Positions 43,175 to 52,921 are shown, numbered from the stretch's first letter. The stretch: DNA of 64,000 nt from Candidatus Helarchaeota archaeon (GCA_019058315.1 JAHPZH010000008.1:1-64000), one strand, 5' to 3'. Program-made: numbers and translations. Notes: generated by a model not told the origin, from the letters alone.

Positions 43175-43729
43175 TTGAAAGAAAGTGAGCATGACTTTTC
43201 TTCAACTTTAGGAGTTACTTTAATCTTTTTGACTGCATTTCCAGCATTTTATTTGATATTATTAATATTATCAGGTTTTCTAAATGTTGATGTCGGTGGA
43301 TCTTTCGGAGGAATCGACTTTTTCTCAATGGGTTCTATAATTATTTCAGTTATTTCTTTGTGCTTTTGTGTCACATCTTCATTATTGTATTTTACTGGAA
43401 TTTTAAGTAGTAAAAATGTTTTAATTAAAATTGGGTTTGGGTTAGGGATACCATATTGTGCTTTAAGTATTATAGGGGGATTTTTTATTTTTATTGTTTT
43501 TAAAAAGACAAATGATTTAATTTGGTACTATATATTCTTAAATATACTAGATACTATCGGAGGAACAGGTCCCCATTTCCCATATGTTAGAATTCCTGAA
43601 CTCAGCGACTTTTTACAGATTTTTTATATTTTAAATGTAGTAATAGCAGTTATTTACCTTATTTTGAGTTCAATTATTCTTTATTCAAAGTTAAAGATTC
43701 CTTACTACAAGAACTTCAAGGAATATTAA
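43175..43729 (+). CDS. Four-TM membrane protein of unknown function
   Basis: 184 aa, TTG start preceded by TTTAGGG. Four hydrophobic segments: LGVTLIFLTAFPAFYLILLI, MGSIIISVISLCFCVTSSLL, IGFGLGIPYCALSIIGGFFI and IFYILNVVIAVIYLILSSII. The loop between the third and fourth contains TIGGTGPHFPYVR. No transport or enzyme motif seen. It follows the agmatinase-family gene by 50 bases on the same strand and may be cotranscribed. Confidence 0.55.
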   Translation: MKESEHDFSSTLGVTLIFLTAFPAFYLILLILSGFLNVDVGGSFGGIDFFSMGSIIISVISLCFCVTSSLLYFTGILSSKNVLIKIGFGLGIPYCALSIIGGFFIFIVFKKTNDLIWYYIFLNILDTIGGTGPHFPYVRIPELSDFLQIFYILNVVIAVIYLILSSIILYSKLKIPYYKNFKEY

Positions 43730-43736
43730 TAAAAAA

Positions 43737-45575
43737 TCAAATTTTTAATTCCCTAATCACAAACTCCAACTTTAATTCTTTTAATTTTTCTTTTGTAGGT
43801 TTTCCATTTGCATCCCAACCCCTAAGTTCATAATATTTATCAAGAAGTTCATTATAATCTTTCATTTTCAAGGTCTGTCCTTTAGTAGGCCCTTTATCCA
43901 TGGGATTGGTCCATCTTTTTGGCGGTAGATCCCAACTACGATCGAATCCAGGAACTTCTCGAAACCAAAAACAGCGGGTTAAATTCCACACTTTTTCAGA
44001 TTTTTTTAATAATTCTGTTGTTGTTGTTTCAATTCCTGTAATTGCAGTATAAAATTTCGCGTAATAATCATAATCTAGTTGTGTCTCAACCCACGGAAAT
44101 CTACACACCCCTAATTGATCTAATAAAGGGCGTTTATGTTGCAGATCGATAACAAGTTCAGGTTTTCCATCTAATTTTTCACGACCCATCCGAACATCGT
44201 CCATAACAGCCCAAGATCGGTTATGATGAGCTCCAATATCAGCAGTCATAAATGATAGTGCCATAGCGGGAGCCATCCTTGAATCATAAGCCGAAGTTTC
44301 ATTATTTTTAACTTGAATAGCGAAATCTATTGAATTTTTATCCCACCTTTTTGCTAGAAATACCGTACCTTCAGCTAATAACTCCCCAATACCATTTTTA
44401 TTGGCAATTTTCTTAATTAAATCAAATACTAATTCAGCATCTCCAAATTTGAATTCTATTCCATTTGTATCCTTTGAGGTTATTATACCTCTTTGATAGC
44501 ACTCTATTGTAAAGGCTATAGTAGACCCTGTTGAAATTGTATCTAAACCTAAATTATTACATAGATAATTAGCATATTGTAAATCTTGAACATCATTAAG
44601 TTCTAAATTTGACCCTATCATTCCAGTTGTTTCATATTCTGTAAAATGGGTTTGGATTCCTCCATATTTTTTAAGTTCTACAATCATCCAACACCCAATT
44701 GGGCAGCCCCAGCATGTTTTATCTTTCACCATAGTTTCTCTTCTTTGGGTTTGTCCACTAATTTTTTCCCAATCATCATAGCTCCCATATTGAAAATTTT
44801 TATTTGGTAGTATAGCAAAATTGTGACACCAATCTACTACGTTGGTTGTGCCCCATTTATGGAAAGCTTCGAAAAATCCATGTGAACGAATCTGTTTTAT
44901 AGCTTCTTTATTTAATGATTTCAAAGTTTCAGGATCAGTCACTTCAGGGCGTTTTGAACCTTTTGCTATGATTGCTTTAATTTTTTTATTCCCCATAATT
45001 GTACCAACGCCCTCTCTTCCTGCATTTCTTCCCTCAGCGTGAGTTATACAAGCATATTTTACCCCATTTTCAGCAGCAGGGCCAATAGAAGAAACTTGAT
45101 GAGTTTCAGAATATTTTTCTTTTAAAATTTTTTCAGTCTCAACTGTTCCTTTGCCCCACAGATTTGAAGCATCCTCAATGCTGATTCCATCATCATTTAC
45201 TAAAATATAAACAGGTCTGTTTGCTTGATTATTGAAAATCAACGCATCATATCCAGCAAATTTCAACTGTGGAGCGAAAAAACCTCCCATCATAGAATCA
45301 GCATATCCTCCAGTATGGGGTGATTTAGTTCCGAAAATTGTCCTATTTGCTGCTGGAAGAGTATGTCCTGTTAAAATACCAGTAGCAACAATAAAAATGT
45401 TATTCGGGTTTAAGGGATCTGTTTCAGCTTTCAACTCATCCCAAAGTATTTTTGCAATAAAACCTCTTCCACCTAAATATTCCTTTGCAAATTCATCATT
45501 CAAAGGTTTTTCCGTGATTTTTTCTCGCTTTAAATCTATATAAGCGATTTTTCCAGCATAACCCTTAATGGGCAA
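43737..45575 (-). CDS. Aldehyde ferredoxin oxidoreductase family protein
   Basis: 612 aa, TTG start with GGAGG and a 7-base gap. Tungstopterin enzyme of the AOR family: N-terminal beta domain (GYAGKIAYIDLKREKITEKP; EYLGGRGFIAKILWDEL), pterin-binding ADSMMGGFFAPQLKFAGYDA and GRNAGREGVGTIMGNKKIKA. The 4Fe-4S ligands are seen as DKTCWGCPIGCW (C-x2-C-x3-C) plus the distal Cys in LGVCRFPW. It oxidises aldehydes to acids with ferredoxin as acceptor, as in amino-acid and peptide fermentation. The gene lies close to a class III aminotransferase and a MoaD/SAMP-like gene on the same strand. Subfamily (AOR, FOR, GOR, WOR) cannot be fixed here. Confidence 0.9.
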   Translation of the reverse strand: MPIKGYAGKIAYIDLKREKITEKPLNDEFAKEYLGGRGFIAKILWDELKAETDPLNPNNIFIVATGILTGHTLPAANRTIFGTKSPHTGGYADSMMGGFFAPQLKFAGYDALIFNNQANRPVYILVNDDGISIEDASNLWGKGTVETEKILKEKYSETHQVSSIGPAAENGVKYACITHAEGRNAGREGVGTIMGNKKIKAIIAKGSKRPEVTDPETLKSLNKEAIKQIRSHGFFEAFHKWGTTNVVDWCHNFAILPNKNFQYGSYDDWEKISGQTQRRETMVKDKTCWGCPIGCWMIVELKKYGGIQTHFTEYETTGMIGSNLELNDVQDLQYANYLCNNLGLDTISTGSTIAFTIECYQRGIITSKDTNGIEFKFGDAELVFDLIKKIANKNGIGELLAEGTVFLAKRWDKNSIDFAIQVKNNETSAYDSRMAPAMALSFMTADIGAHHNRSWAVMDDVRMGREKLDGKPELVIDLQHKRPLLDQLGVCRFPWVETQLDYDYYAKFYTAITGIETTTTELLKKSEKVWNLTRCFWFREVPGFDRSWDLPPKRWTNPMDKGPTKGQTLKMKDYNELLDKYYELRGWDANGKPTKEKLKELKLEFVIRELKI

Positions 45576-45605
45576 AATTAATCCTCCTCTTCATTCAAAA
45601 TAAAT

Positions 45606-46919
45606 TTAACAAGATTCTTTCAATACTTCATCCAAAATGTTTAATCCTTCTGTAGCTAATTCTTCATCAATATTTAGTGGAGGCATAATTCTAATAACCG
45701 AAACTCCAGCAGGCAGTAAAATTAATCCTTTTTTAAGTGCTGCACTCATGATTTTTTTGGGAAGTTCAAGATCTGGAGTTTTTAATTTTTTATCCTTTAC
45801 AAATTCAATACCCATCATAAGTCCTTTACCACGGACTTGTCCTATAGGCTCATAATCATTCTCAAATTCTTTAAGACGTTTCATAAAAAATTTACCCATC
45901 TTTGCGGAATTTTCAACCAATTTTTCTTCTTGCAAAATTTTAATGGTCTCAAATGCAGCAGCGCAGGCTAATGGATTACCTCCAAAGGTATTTGAATGCA
46001 TTCCTGATTCGTCAAAATTGTATTTACTATTAAATATTGTAGCTCCTATCGGAACTCCTGATCCTAACGATTTAGCAATGGTAATTATATCAGGTACAAC
46101 ATTCCAATGCTCAATAGCGAACATTTTACCAGTTCGTCCAAGACCAGCTTGAACTTCATCCATCACTAATGGAACTTGGTGTTCATCACAAATCTTCCTA
46201 ATATTTTCATGGAATCCTTCTGGAGGAACAACCATTCCACCTTCCCCCTGAATTGGCTCGGTGATAATTGCGGCGACTTTATCAGGAGGAAGAAAAGTCC
46301 TAAATATTACATCCTCAATATAATCTGCACAATAAAAACCACATTCACTTGGGCTTTCAAATTTACAGTGATAACAATTTCCATAAGGGACATGAGTGAC
46401 ATTTGACAGTAATGGTAGAAATTCCCGTCTATGTATGGGTTTACTAGCTGTTAATGCTAGGGAGCCCATCGTTCTTCCATGGAAAGCCCCAATAAATGCA
46501 ATAACATGTAAACAATTTCTTTGGGCTCTTGCTAGCTTTAAGGCAGCTTCTACTGATTCTGTTCCACTATTTGAAAAAAATACTTTTTTATCAAAAGTCC
46601 CAGGACTTATCTCACATAAGATTTTTGCTAACTTAACTTGAGTTTCGTTGTAAAAATCTTGGGGTGCAAAATGGATTAACTTATCCAACTGCTTTTTAAT
46701 TGCAGCCTTTAATCGAGGATGTTGATAACCAATATTAGCAACAGAAATCCCCGATGTAAAATCCAAATATTCATTTCCATCAATATCAATAAGTATACAT
46801 TTTTTACCAATTTCAGCTACAATTGGTGAAACTTTAGTTGAGTTACATAAATATTTTTGATCCATTTCAATTATTTTTTTAGATTTTGGACCAGGAGGAG
46901 GTATTTTAATCAATGGCAT
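45606..46919 (-). CDS. Class III PLP aminotransferase (archaeal 4-aminobutyrate/ornithine type)
   Basis: 437 aa, ATG start. Fold type I class III enzyme: FTSGISVANIGYQHPRLK, FFSNSGTESVEAALKLAR, FIGAFHGRTMGSLALT, TEPIQGEGGMVVPPEGF, the Asp of LVMDEVQAGLGRTGKMF, and the PLP Lys in TIAKSLGSGVPIGATI. An insert with three Cys (GNCYHCKFESPSECGFYC) occurs in archaeal members, including the Pyrococcus amino-acid racemase and GABA-aminotransferase-like proteins. Exact substrate is unknown. With AOR downstream (31 bases) it fits amino-acid catabolism: transamination, decarboxylation, then aldehyde oxidation. Confidence 0.88.
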   Translation of the reverse strand: MPLIKIPPPGPKSKKIIEMDQKYLCNSTKVSPIVAEIGKKCILIDIDGNEYLDFTSGISVANIGYQHPRLKAAIKKQLDKLIHFAPQDFYNETQVKLAKILCEISPGTFDKKVFFSNSGTESVEAALKLARAQRNCLHVIAFIGAFHGRTMGSLALTASKPIHRREFLPLLSNVTHVPYGNCYHCKFESPSECGFYCADYIEDVIFRTFLPPDKVAAIITEPIQGEGGMVVPPEGFHENIRKICDEHQVPLVMDEVQAGLGRTGKMFAIEHWNVVPDIITIAKSLGSGVPIGATIFNSKYNFDESGMHSNTFGGNPLACAAAFETIKILQEEKLVENSAKMGKFFMKRLKEFENDYEPIGQVRGKGLMMGIEFVKDKKLKTPDLELPKKIMSAALKKGLILLPAGVSVIRIMPPLNIDEELATEGLNILDEVLKESC

Positions 46920-47109
46920 AGTTTACCCTCGAAGTGATCTAAATTACATTGAATAAAGAATATATAAAAAATTAGAGAAAAAAAAAAGAATTTAAATGAT
47001 TTTAAGCTTAGCTAGAGATAAGGCTTACTTACAAACGGATTAAGGACTACTCGAGTTAGATAAAAGGAAGAAATATAAAGTTTGCCGAATTAAAATTAGA
47101 AAGTTCTAT

Positions 47110-47298
47110 TTATCCGCCAGCAATCTTAGGCAAGATAATGACTTTTTCGCCTTCATTTATAATATGATTTAAACCAACTGTTTTACCATCAATCAGTACT
47201 GCAAAGTAACTTGATTCTAAATTTAATTCAGTTAAAAGATCACTAACAGCTGTTCTTTTTTCTAAAATTAATTCTGTCATAGTGGATTTTGTGGACAT
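47110..47298 (-). CDS. MoaD/ThiS/SAMP-like ubiquitin-fold protein
   Basis: 62 aa from ATG 47298, with AAGGTG upstream; the GTG at 47307 adds three residues. Beta-grasp fold with the C-terminal diglycine tail (VIILPKIAGG) needed for adenylation and thiocarboxylate formation. Segments: ELILEKRTAVSDLLTEL, YFAVLIDGKTVGLNHIINEG. Family roles are sulfur donor in molybdopterin/tungstopterin (MoaD) or thiamin (ThiS) synthesis, or protein tagging (SAMP). Its place 190 bases upstream of the class III aminotransferase and AOR genes fits a role in AOR's tungstopterin supply; this is inference. Confidence 0.8.
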   Translation of the reverse strand: MSTKSTMTELILEKRTAVSDLLTELNLESSYFAVLIDGKTVGLNHIINEGEKVIILPKIAGG

Positions 47299-47404
47299 AA
47301 TATACACCTTAAAAGAAAAAGAGTAATCTAAAAATATAAATGTTATTATTTTATAAGTAGAGCTTTATTTATAGAATAGAATAATAGTAAAGTTAGGATT
47401 ATCT

Positions 47405-48718
47405 ATGTTTGCAGATAATGAAGCAATTATAAACAGAATTTCACAATGTTTTAAAACTGGAAATGTCACAGGATTCATCGAATTATTTAATTCGATTTCC
47501 AAACAAGAATTAAGTCTTGATTTCCAAAAAATTATAAATTTGAAAGAAAAACTTGGAGGATTATTAGTTGTTGCATTACAAAGCTCAATCCAAACTTCCG
47601 ATTTTTCTTCATTCTTTAAAATATTAAGTATAATAAATAAATATCAGCTTGCAAAACAAGATAAAACTAAAGAAGAAATTTCAAATATCGATACTTCAAT
47701 CGCCTCTGATTCGTTTCTAGAAAATCTACATAATTTATTTGGAACTTTTACCAGTGATTTTATCAGTTTCATTAAAAACGATTTACCAATATTTAATATG
47801 AGATTCCTCATGGGTTTTACACCAGAATTCCTTCTAGAAATAAGTCAAAAAGATAGAATTGCCGAAATTAAATCTTATGTAGAAAATAATTTTTATTTAT
47901 ATGGATTTAGGGTTAGAAAAGTTGGGAATTTCGATAGTTATCTGAAAAATTATTATAATAATAGAAAACCATACAAAGAAAGTGGCTATTATTCCTTGAG
48001 AATTAAAGGGGGAGCTTCTCTTATTTCATCTCGTTTTTTCTTTGAATTTTATGATTCTATCCGAGAAACTCACTTAATAAGAGAGGATGTGTTTAATAGC
48101 ATAATTGAGCAATATCAGAATGAGGAAAGTGTTTTCGGATATCCCTGTGTTTCAATGGTAGTTTCTGGGGGTATTGGACCGCAAGGGAAAGGTTTTGCTT
48201 ATCTAACTCCACACAGTGAGGTCATTGAAGTATGTTCAGATGCTCGACAAAATAAAGCATATATAATTGAGTTCAAGAAATTCCTTAAATCAAGATTTTT
48301 ATCCGAATTAGAAAAAAAATTACAAACTAGAGGTATAGATATAGGTTTAATAGAAGAAATTATCGATTTTCTTAATTCTCTTATCAAAGTAGAATTTGTT
48401 AGTTCTTTGCAAATAAATCTGGTTTGGGATAAAATTGAAGCATATTTGGAAGAAAAGTTAGAAAAGGCAGACATATCAGAAGAATTTATTGTTTTTTTGG
48501 AAAAATCTATATATAATATATTGGTACCAGTTAAAATAGAAGATCAATTTAAAACCAGAATGGATCTAATTAAGGACAACAAACTTTCTGCCTCAGATAT
48601 TTCAAAGCTTGTATCTCTTGGTAGTATATCACATTTCGATATCTTATGTCAACGGCGCTTTTTCTTAAATTTATTGGATAACATGATGGTAATTTATCTG
48701 CGGGAAGGAAAACTATAA
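47405..48718 (+). CDS. Unknown helical protein
   Basis: 437 aa, ATG start. Mostly helical with a central mixed region (ESGYYSLRIKGGASLISSRF; GYPCVSMVVSGGIGPQGKGF; LTPHSEVIEVCSDARQNKAY). The Gly-rich stretch does not match a P-loop. No recognised domain and no transmembrane helix. It starts back to back with the MoaD/SAMP-like gene (about 107 bases between). Probably an archaeal lineage-specific protein. Confidence 0.5.
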   Translation: MFADNEAIINRISQCFKTGNVTGFIELFNSISKQELSLDFQKIINLKEKLGGLLVVALQSSIQTSDFSSFFKILSIINKYQLAKQDKTKEEISNIDTSIASDSFLENLHNLFGTFTSDFISFIKNDLPIFNMRFLMGFTPEFLLEISQKDRIAEIKSYVENNFYLYGFRVRKVGNFDSYLKNYYNNRKPYKESGYYSLRIKGGASLISSRFFFEFYDSIRETHLIREDVFNSIIEQYQNEESVFGYPCVSMVVSGGIGPQGKGFAYLTPHSEVIEVCSDARQNKAYIIEFKKFLKSRFLSELEKKLQTRGIDIGLIEEIIDFLNSLIKVEFVSSLQINLVWDKIEAYLEEKLEKADISEEFIVFLEKSIYNILVPVKIEDQFKTRMDLIKDNKLSASDISKLVSLGSISHFDILCQRRFFLNLLDNMMVIYLREGKL

Positions 48719-48816
48719 TCTGAATTTTTAATCTCTTTTTATATTAAAAGAAAATTATAAAAATTCATTAAATTCTATTTTTAATTAAAATGTTTAATAA
48801 GGGAGTTTAGATAACT

Positions 48817-49257
48817 TTGAAAATTATTAGTAAAGATTTCCAGCATGGAGGAATGATTCCATCGAAATTTACATGTGATGGTGTTGATGTATCTCCGCAA
48901 TTAGAATGGTCTGAAGTACCTGATGGTGTCCAAAGTTTCGCTTTAACTTGTATAGACCCCGATGCCCCTGTAGGAGGAATAGGTTGGGTTCATTGGATAG
49001 TTATAAATATATCTAAGGATGTTCTAGAAATTCCACAGGACGGACCAGTACCAGGTGAGGAAATTAGAAATGATTTTGGAAAAAAACCTTATGGTGGTCC
49101 ATGTCCTCCAGGAGGAACGCACAGATATTATTTTAAATTATATGCACTTTCAAAAGAGAAACTTGAAGGAGTGAAAAGGAGTAATTTTTTAAAAATAATC
49201 CAAGAAGCTACTATTAAATCGTGCGAAATAATGGGAAAATATTCTCGAAAACGATAA
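48817..49257 (+). CDS. PEBP family protein (YbhB/YbcL type)
   Basis: 146 aa, TTG start with GGGAG upstream. Phosphatidylethanolamine-binding protein fold of the bacterial/archaeal YbhB type: DFQHGGMIPSKFTCDGVDVS, LTCIDPDAPVGGIGWVHWIV (DPDAP ligand pocket) and PYGGPCPPGGTHRYYFKLYA (GxxPPxGxHRY). No signal peptide, so cytoplasmic. Function in archaea is unknown; related proteins bind small anions or phosphoester ligands. Full length. Confidence 0.9.
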   Translation: MKIISKDFQHGGMIPSKFTCDGVDVSPQLEWSEVPDGVQSFALTCIDPDAPVGGIGWVHWIVINISKDVLEIPQDGPVPGEEIRNDFGKKPYGGPCPPGGTHRYYFKLYALSKEKLEGVKRSNFLKIIQEATIKSCEIMGKYSRKR

Positions 49258-49328
49258 TTCATATTTTTTTTTATTATTACCATATAAATTTTTAGAATAC
49301 TCTCCATTAATACTGAACAGATAATAAA

Positions 49329-49652
49329 ATGTCAAATAAAAACCCAATAGGAACAAAAAAACTTGCGGAAATTGTATCAAACTATGAAAATTTAATCCTT
49401 TCAGATAATAATATCTTATTTCTTCAATTTATAAGCGCTAAATTGGATATGAATCAATTAAATGGTCTTCAGGATTGGCTCTTTGAGAAACTCACAAAGC
49501 AGGTAAAACCAAAATATAAGGAAGAATTTAATATTGATCTTGAATGTTCGAGATTTCCTACTCATTTTGAAATTAGAAACCTTGAAAAGTTACCTGAGGA
49601 AAAAGTTTCAAAAATTTTTAAGATGTTTGAGTGGGTATTAAATAAATTTTAA
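49329..49652 (+). CDS. Small protein of unknown function
   Basis: 107 aa, ATG start. Helical with a short central basic part; residues such as MNQLNGLQDWLFEKL and KVSKIFKMFEWVLNKF look like amphipathic helices. No recognised family. It converges on the winged-helix gene at 49665 with 12 bases between. The codon pattern and lack of alternatives suggest it is real. Confidence 0.45.
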   Translation: MSNKNPIGTKKLAEIVSNYENLILSDNNILFLQFISAKLDMNQLNGLQDWLFEKLTKQVKPKYKEEFNIDLECSRFPTHFEIRNLEKLPEEKVSKIFKMFEWVLNKF

Positions 49653-49664
49653 ATCAACAAAAAA

Positions 49665-49889
49665 TTATCCCGATTTCATCATCCAACTTTTTTTGCTAGT
49701 TCGTTCAACTAACCCTTTTTCTTCGAGTCTGATTAATACTTGGACGACTTGGTTTTGATTTAGAACTTGACTTTTATGTGCAATAAATTTTGGTCTACGG
49801 GCTTCTCTTTTTATTATTTCTAGGACTAATTGTTCTTCTAAGTCCAATTTACCACTTTTAGTCTTTTTTATCTTTGTCTTTTTACTCAA
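49665..49889 (-). CDS. Small basic winged-helix protein
   Basis: 74 aa, TTG start; an AAAGGAGAACG site is upstream. Basic N-terminal tail (KKTKIKKTKSGK), then a three-helix, wing pattern: LEEQLVLEIIKREARRPKFI, NQNQVVQVLIRLEEKGLVER and a short wing TSKKSWMM. Consistent with an archaeal DNA-binding protein. The layout faintly recalls ribosomal eS25 but lacks its typical strand and core; see rejected items. Confidence 0.55.
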   Translation of the reverse strand: MSKKTKIKKTKSGKLDLEEQLVLEIIKREARRPKFIAHKSQVLNQNQVVQVLIRLEEKGLVERTSKKSWMMKSG

Positions 49890-50061
49890 TTTAAAAGCGT
49901 TCTCCTTTGAATAGATTTTACTATTTTAAAAATTTGTTATTAATTTAAAAATTCTTTCTTTTTTTACATATTTTTATTTCATAGAAAAATATAATTATTT
50001 AAAAAAGTTAAAACAATATATATCAATTAGACATTTATCTTTTTACTTAAGTGAAGATAAA

Positions 50062-50199
50062 ATGGAATTATATAAAAAATGCATAATTATTTTTATGGGT
50101 AATGCATTATTCTCGTTGTTTTTAGCAATTATATTCTTTATATTTTTTGCTAATGACCCACTTTTTCAATTTCAAGAAGCTTTGGCTGATTTAGGTTAA
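50062..50199 (+). CDS. Possible 45-residue single-TM protein
   Basis: ATG 50062 to TAA 50199, preceded by AAGTGA. The peptide has one strong membrane helix (FSLFLAIIFFIFFANDP, after a short basic start MELYKKC) and a short charged end. The sequence is typical of small membrane proteins. Its reality depends on the AGTGA site and hydrophobicity only. It lies in the 350-base gap between the winged-helix gene and the MFS gene, which holds nothing else. Confidence 0.4.
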   Translation: MELYKKCIIIFMGNALFSLFLAIIFFIFFANDPLFQFQEALADLG

Positions 50200-50244
50200 A
50201 ATAAAATAATCTAGGAGAAAAGTATATTTTTAGAATTGAATAAT

Positions 50245-51948
50245 CTATTTTTGCTCTGTAATCATTTTACGCACTATAGCAACTATAATAAGACAAAATA
50301 CCGATACTGATATGTAAAATATCATCATTACGAGCAATTTATCGACTTCTCCACCAGATGCAATGCCATAAATAAAAAAGCTTGTGAAAAATACAGGTAA
50401 CCCCATTGCATACCAATAATAAGGTTCATTATATTTCTCTTTAGGAATCCTCTCAGCTTTATATGCATGAATTTCTGTTGCTGCAATTTCTTCTAGCATT
50501 CTCCCCTTGCCTTCTGGAGCTAGTAGATAAGTTGTAAATAAAATAGTGGCCACTGCCAGTCCCATGAGCCTAAACATGAATTGATAAGAGAGTCCCAAGC
50601 CCCCTAATTTTTCGGCTCCATACATCATTAGAAAAGGGGCTAAAATCGTTCCTCCTCTAGAAATTGCACCAATCCAACCCATAGCCGTGCTTCTAACATG
50701 AGTAGGGAACATCTCTAAGGGAATAAGAGTAGATGCAGTAGCCCATATCGGTGCACAAAATCCTGACAACATTGTGCCCAAAACAGAAATAGTCATAAGA
50801 AGAGGAATTGGTATATCCCCAGGTACAAATAAGGCGGGCCATGCCATAAATGCACCAGCCCAAATTGTGATATTTCCGAAACGATGAATACAAGTCACCC
50901 TACCCCAACGATCTATTAAAGGACCTGCCAGATAGTATCCCAGTCCTGCAGATATCATAAGTGGCAATGATACAAATCCAACTAAAGTTGATCCCATGTT
51001 TTGTTCTTTAGCAAAATAAAGTGCGAAAAAGGTTACTTGAGCAGACGTGATTAGCGTTCCCAAAAATCCCAATATGCAACCCAAAGTCATTGGACGAATA
51101 TATTTTCGTTTTAAGGGAACTGTCCATCCAGTCTTTGGCTTTAAACCTTTTTTTAATCGCCACTTTTCATATCTTTTCATAGAATTAAATAATTTAGTCT
51201 CTTTTAAAAAGAAAAATAATGGAATAATGAAAAAATAACCTAAACTTGTTAAGAAAAATAAACTCTGCCATGTGGATAGTTTCATTCCGAAAATTGATAA
51301 TTCAACTCCAATAGCTTGAATTATTCCACACGCAAACCCACCAACCGCATTTGTTGCAAGTACAGCTCCTACCAATCTCCCTCTTAATTGATTTGGAGCC
51401 TCTTCAGCCATTATAATAAGAACTATATCAGCAGAGAGAAAATAATTTGCACAAATTCGGATGATAAGAAAATAAATTAAACCTGGAGACCCACGGGGAG
51501 AAAATGCGGTTAAGACTGAAAATGTGATAAATGCAATTGCAGTTAGGAGTGTTAATGGACGTCTTCCATACTTATCAACAAAATATTTAAACGAAACCGC
51601 TGCAACTACTCCAACACCTGCAATACTAAGCACAATTCCCATGGTTACGGGACTACCTGTAAGCCCAAAATAAGTAAATAAGTCTGGATTAAAAAATTGC
51701 TCCAGACTCAATTCGAATCCACCCCCAAATCCGCCCATCGCTAAAGTAATTGCTAAAGTAGACCAACCATCGAAGAACGTGACAATTCCAGCGAAAAAAA
51801 GGACAAACCATAGATATTTATTCATTTTAGTAGGAAGTGAAGTTTCCTCTCTTCTTTTTTCACGAATTCTTCGGCGTTCTTCTTTAGATAATTTTTTGGA
51901 AGTCTCAGGATTATTAATTTTTTCTGTTTCTTTAGGTTCTGTTGACAA
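50245..51948 (-). CDS. MFS transporter, sugar-porter-like
   Basis: 567 aa, TTG start with GGGAG upstream. Twelve transmembrane helices are visible. The loop 2-3 motif is FVDKYGRRPLTLLTAI (G-x-x-x-D-x-x-G-R-R-type), repeated after TM8 as PLIDRWGRVTCIHRFG, both as in the metabolite:H+ symporter/sugar porter branch. The N-terminal 40 residues are highly charged (EERRRIREKRREE). A large cytoplasmic loop follows TM6 (NSMKRYEKWRLKKGLKPK). The substrate cannot be told. No catabolic operon adjoins it. Confidence 0.85.
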   Translation of the reverse strand: MSTEPKETEKINNPETSKKLSKEERRRIREKRREETSLPTKMNKYLWFVLFFAGIVTFFDGWSTLAITLAMGGFGGGFELSLEQFFNPDLFTYFGLTGSPVTMGIVLSIAGVGVVAAVSFKYFVDKYGRRPLTLLTAIAFITFSVLTAFSPRGSPGLIYFLIIRICANYFLSADIVLIIMAEEAPNQLRGRLVGAVLATNAVGGFACGIIQAIGVELSIFGMKLSTWQSLFFLTSLGYFFIIPLFFFLKETKLFNSMKRYEKWRLKKGLKPKTGWTVPLKRKYIRPMTLGCILGFLGTLITSAQVTFFALYFAKEQNMGSTLVGFVSLPLMISAGLGYYLAGPLIDRWGRVTCIHRFGNITIWAGAFMAWPALFVPGDIPIPLLMTISVLGTMLSGFCAPIWATASTLIPLEMFPTHVRSTAMGWIGAISRGGTILAPFLMMYGAEKLGGLGLSYQFMFRLMGLAVATILFTTYLLAPEGKGRMLEEIAATEIHAYKAERIPKEKYNEPYYWYAMGLPVFFTSFFIYGIASGGEVDKLLVMMIFYISVSVFCLIIVAIVRKMITEQK

Positions 51949-52060
51949 ATTTATCTCCCTTTAAAGAAATTGTAATAATAATGTATTACATTTATTTATT
52001 TTTTTTACTTTTTGGTGTGCGTTAGTATTTCTTATATTCTAAAAAAAAATTAGAACTCTA

Positions 52061-52774
52061 ATGAATGCAAAATTACTTTTAAAAACCCTAGAACTATCAT
52101 CACCTCATTCAGAAATAAAATCTGAAAGCATATTGCAAAATAGAAAAGTACCTATTAATAAGATATTAACTTTTTTGGGAAAACAAGGGTATATTACAGA
52201 AGATAATAAAAGGAAAAGAACTATTTCTAATTTTAGAATAAATTTAGCAATATTCGGAATAGTAAATTTAAACATACAGCCATCGCAAGTTATAAACTAT
52301 CTTAAATGGCAAGAATTTGAAGAATTTTGCCTTTATGTTCTGGAACAGCATGATTTTAGTTGTATTAAAAACTTTAGGTTTAAAAGAAAGAAAAAAAGGT
52401 TTGAAATAGATATTGTGGGTATTCATCAACCTTATATATTATGTATCGATGCAAAACTATGGCGCATTCGTTCCGGAAAGTCTACCGCTTTGAAAAAAGC
52501 AGTAGAAAGGCAAATAATTAGGACTCAAGCTTTATCAGATGTTATTTCTCGATATTTTGATAAATTACCTATTTCAAATTGGAATAATGCTATTTTTATT
52601 CCAATTTTAACAACTTCGATGAACGAGGGTATAAAAGCTCATAAAAAAGTTCCCATCATTCCATTCTATCAACTTAATAATTTTATTGCTGATTTCAATG
52701 AAATTACTGATGATTTACCCCAATTTAAAGTTAAAGTTCCAAAATGTGGAGTTCAAACTAAACTTATATTTTAA
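52061..52774 (+). CDS. PD-(D/E)xK nuclease-like protein with N-terminal winged helix
   Basis: 237 aa, ATG start. The N-terminal 70 residues form a winged-helix-like region. The remainder shows the Mrr-like core: LKWQEFEEFCLYVLEQHDFS (helix with the first Glu), then RFEIDIVGIHQPYILCIDAK, in which D and the D-x-K pair complete the D...(D/E)-x-K site (Asp in place of Glu). The fold also suits a Holliday-junction resolvase or a restriction-type enzyme. No partner methyltransferase is near. Role unknown; DNA repair or defence are both possible. Confidence 0.6.
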   Translation: MNAKLLLKTLELSSPHSEIKSESILQNRKVPINKILTFLGKQGYITEDNKRKRTISNFRINLAIFGIVNLNIQPSQVINYLKWQEFEEFCLYVLEQHDFSCIKNFRFKRKKKRFEIDIVGIHQPYILCIDAKLWRIRSGKSTALKKAVERQIIRTQALSDVISRYFDKLPISNWNNAIFIPILTTSMNEGIKAHKKVPIIPFYQLNNFIADFNEITDDLPQFKVKVPKCGVQTKLIF

Positions 52775-52921
52775 AAATTACTTTCATTTGCCCCAATTAA
52801 TAATTTTATATGAAGACTTTTTTTGTATTATTTAGCGACCTTTGTCGTAATATGAAAGTTTAATTACAATCAAAGTTATCTTTATTATAGTTATGTGAAA
52901 CTCTTTCAAAGAGGTTTATTG

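Noticed and set aside
49665..49889. Ribosomal protein eS25
   Set aside because: Winged-helix layout and basic tail are similar, but the characteristic core strand pattern and ending are missing.
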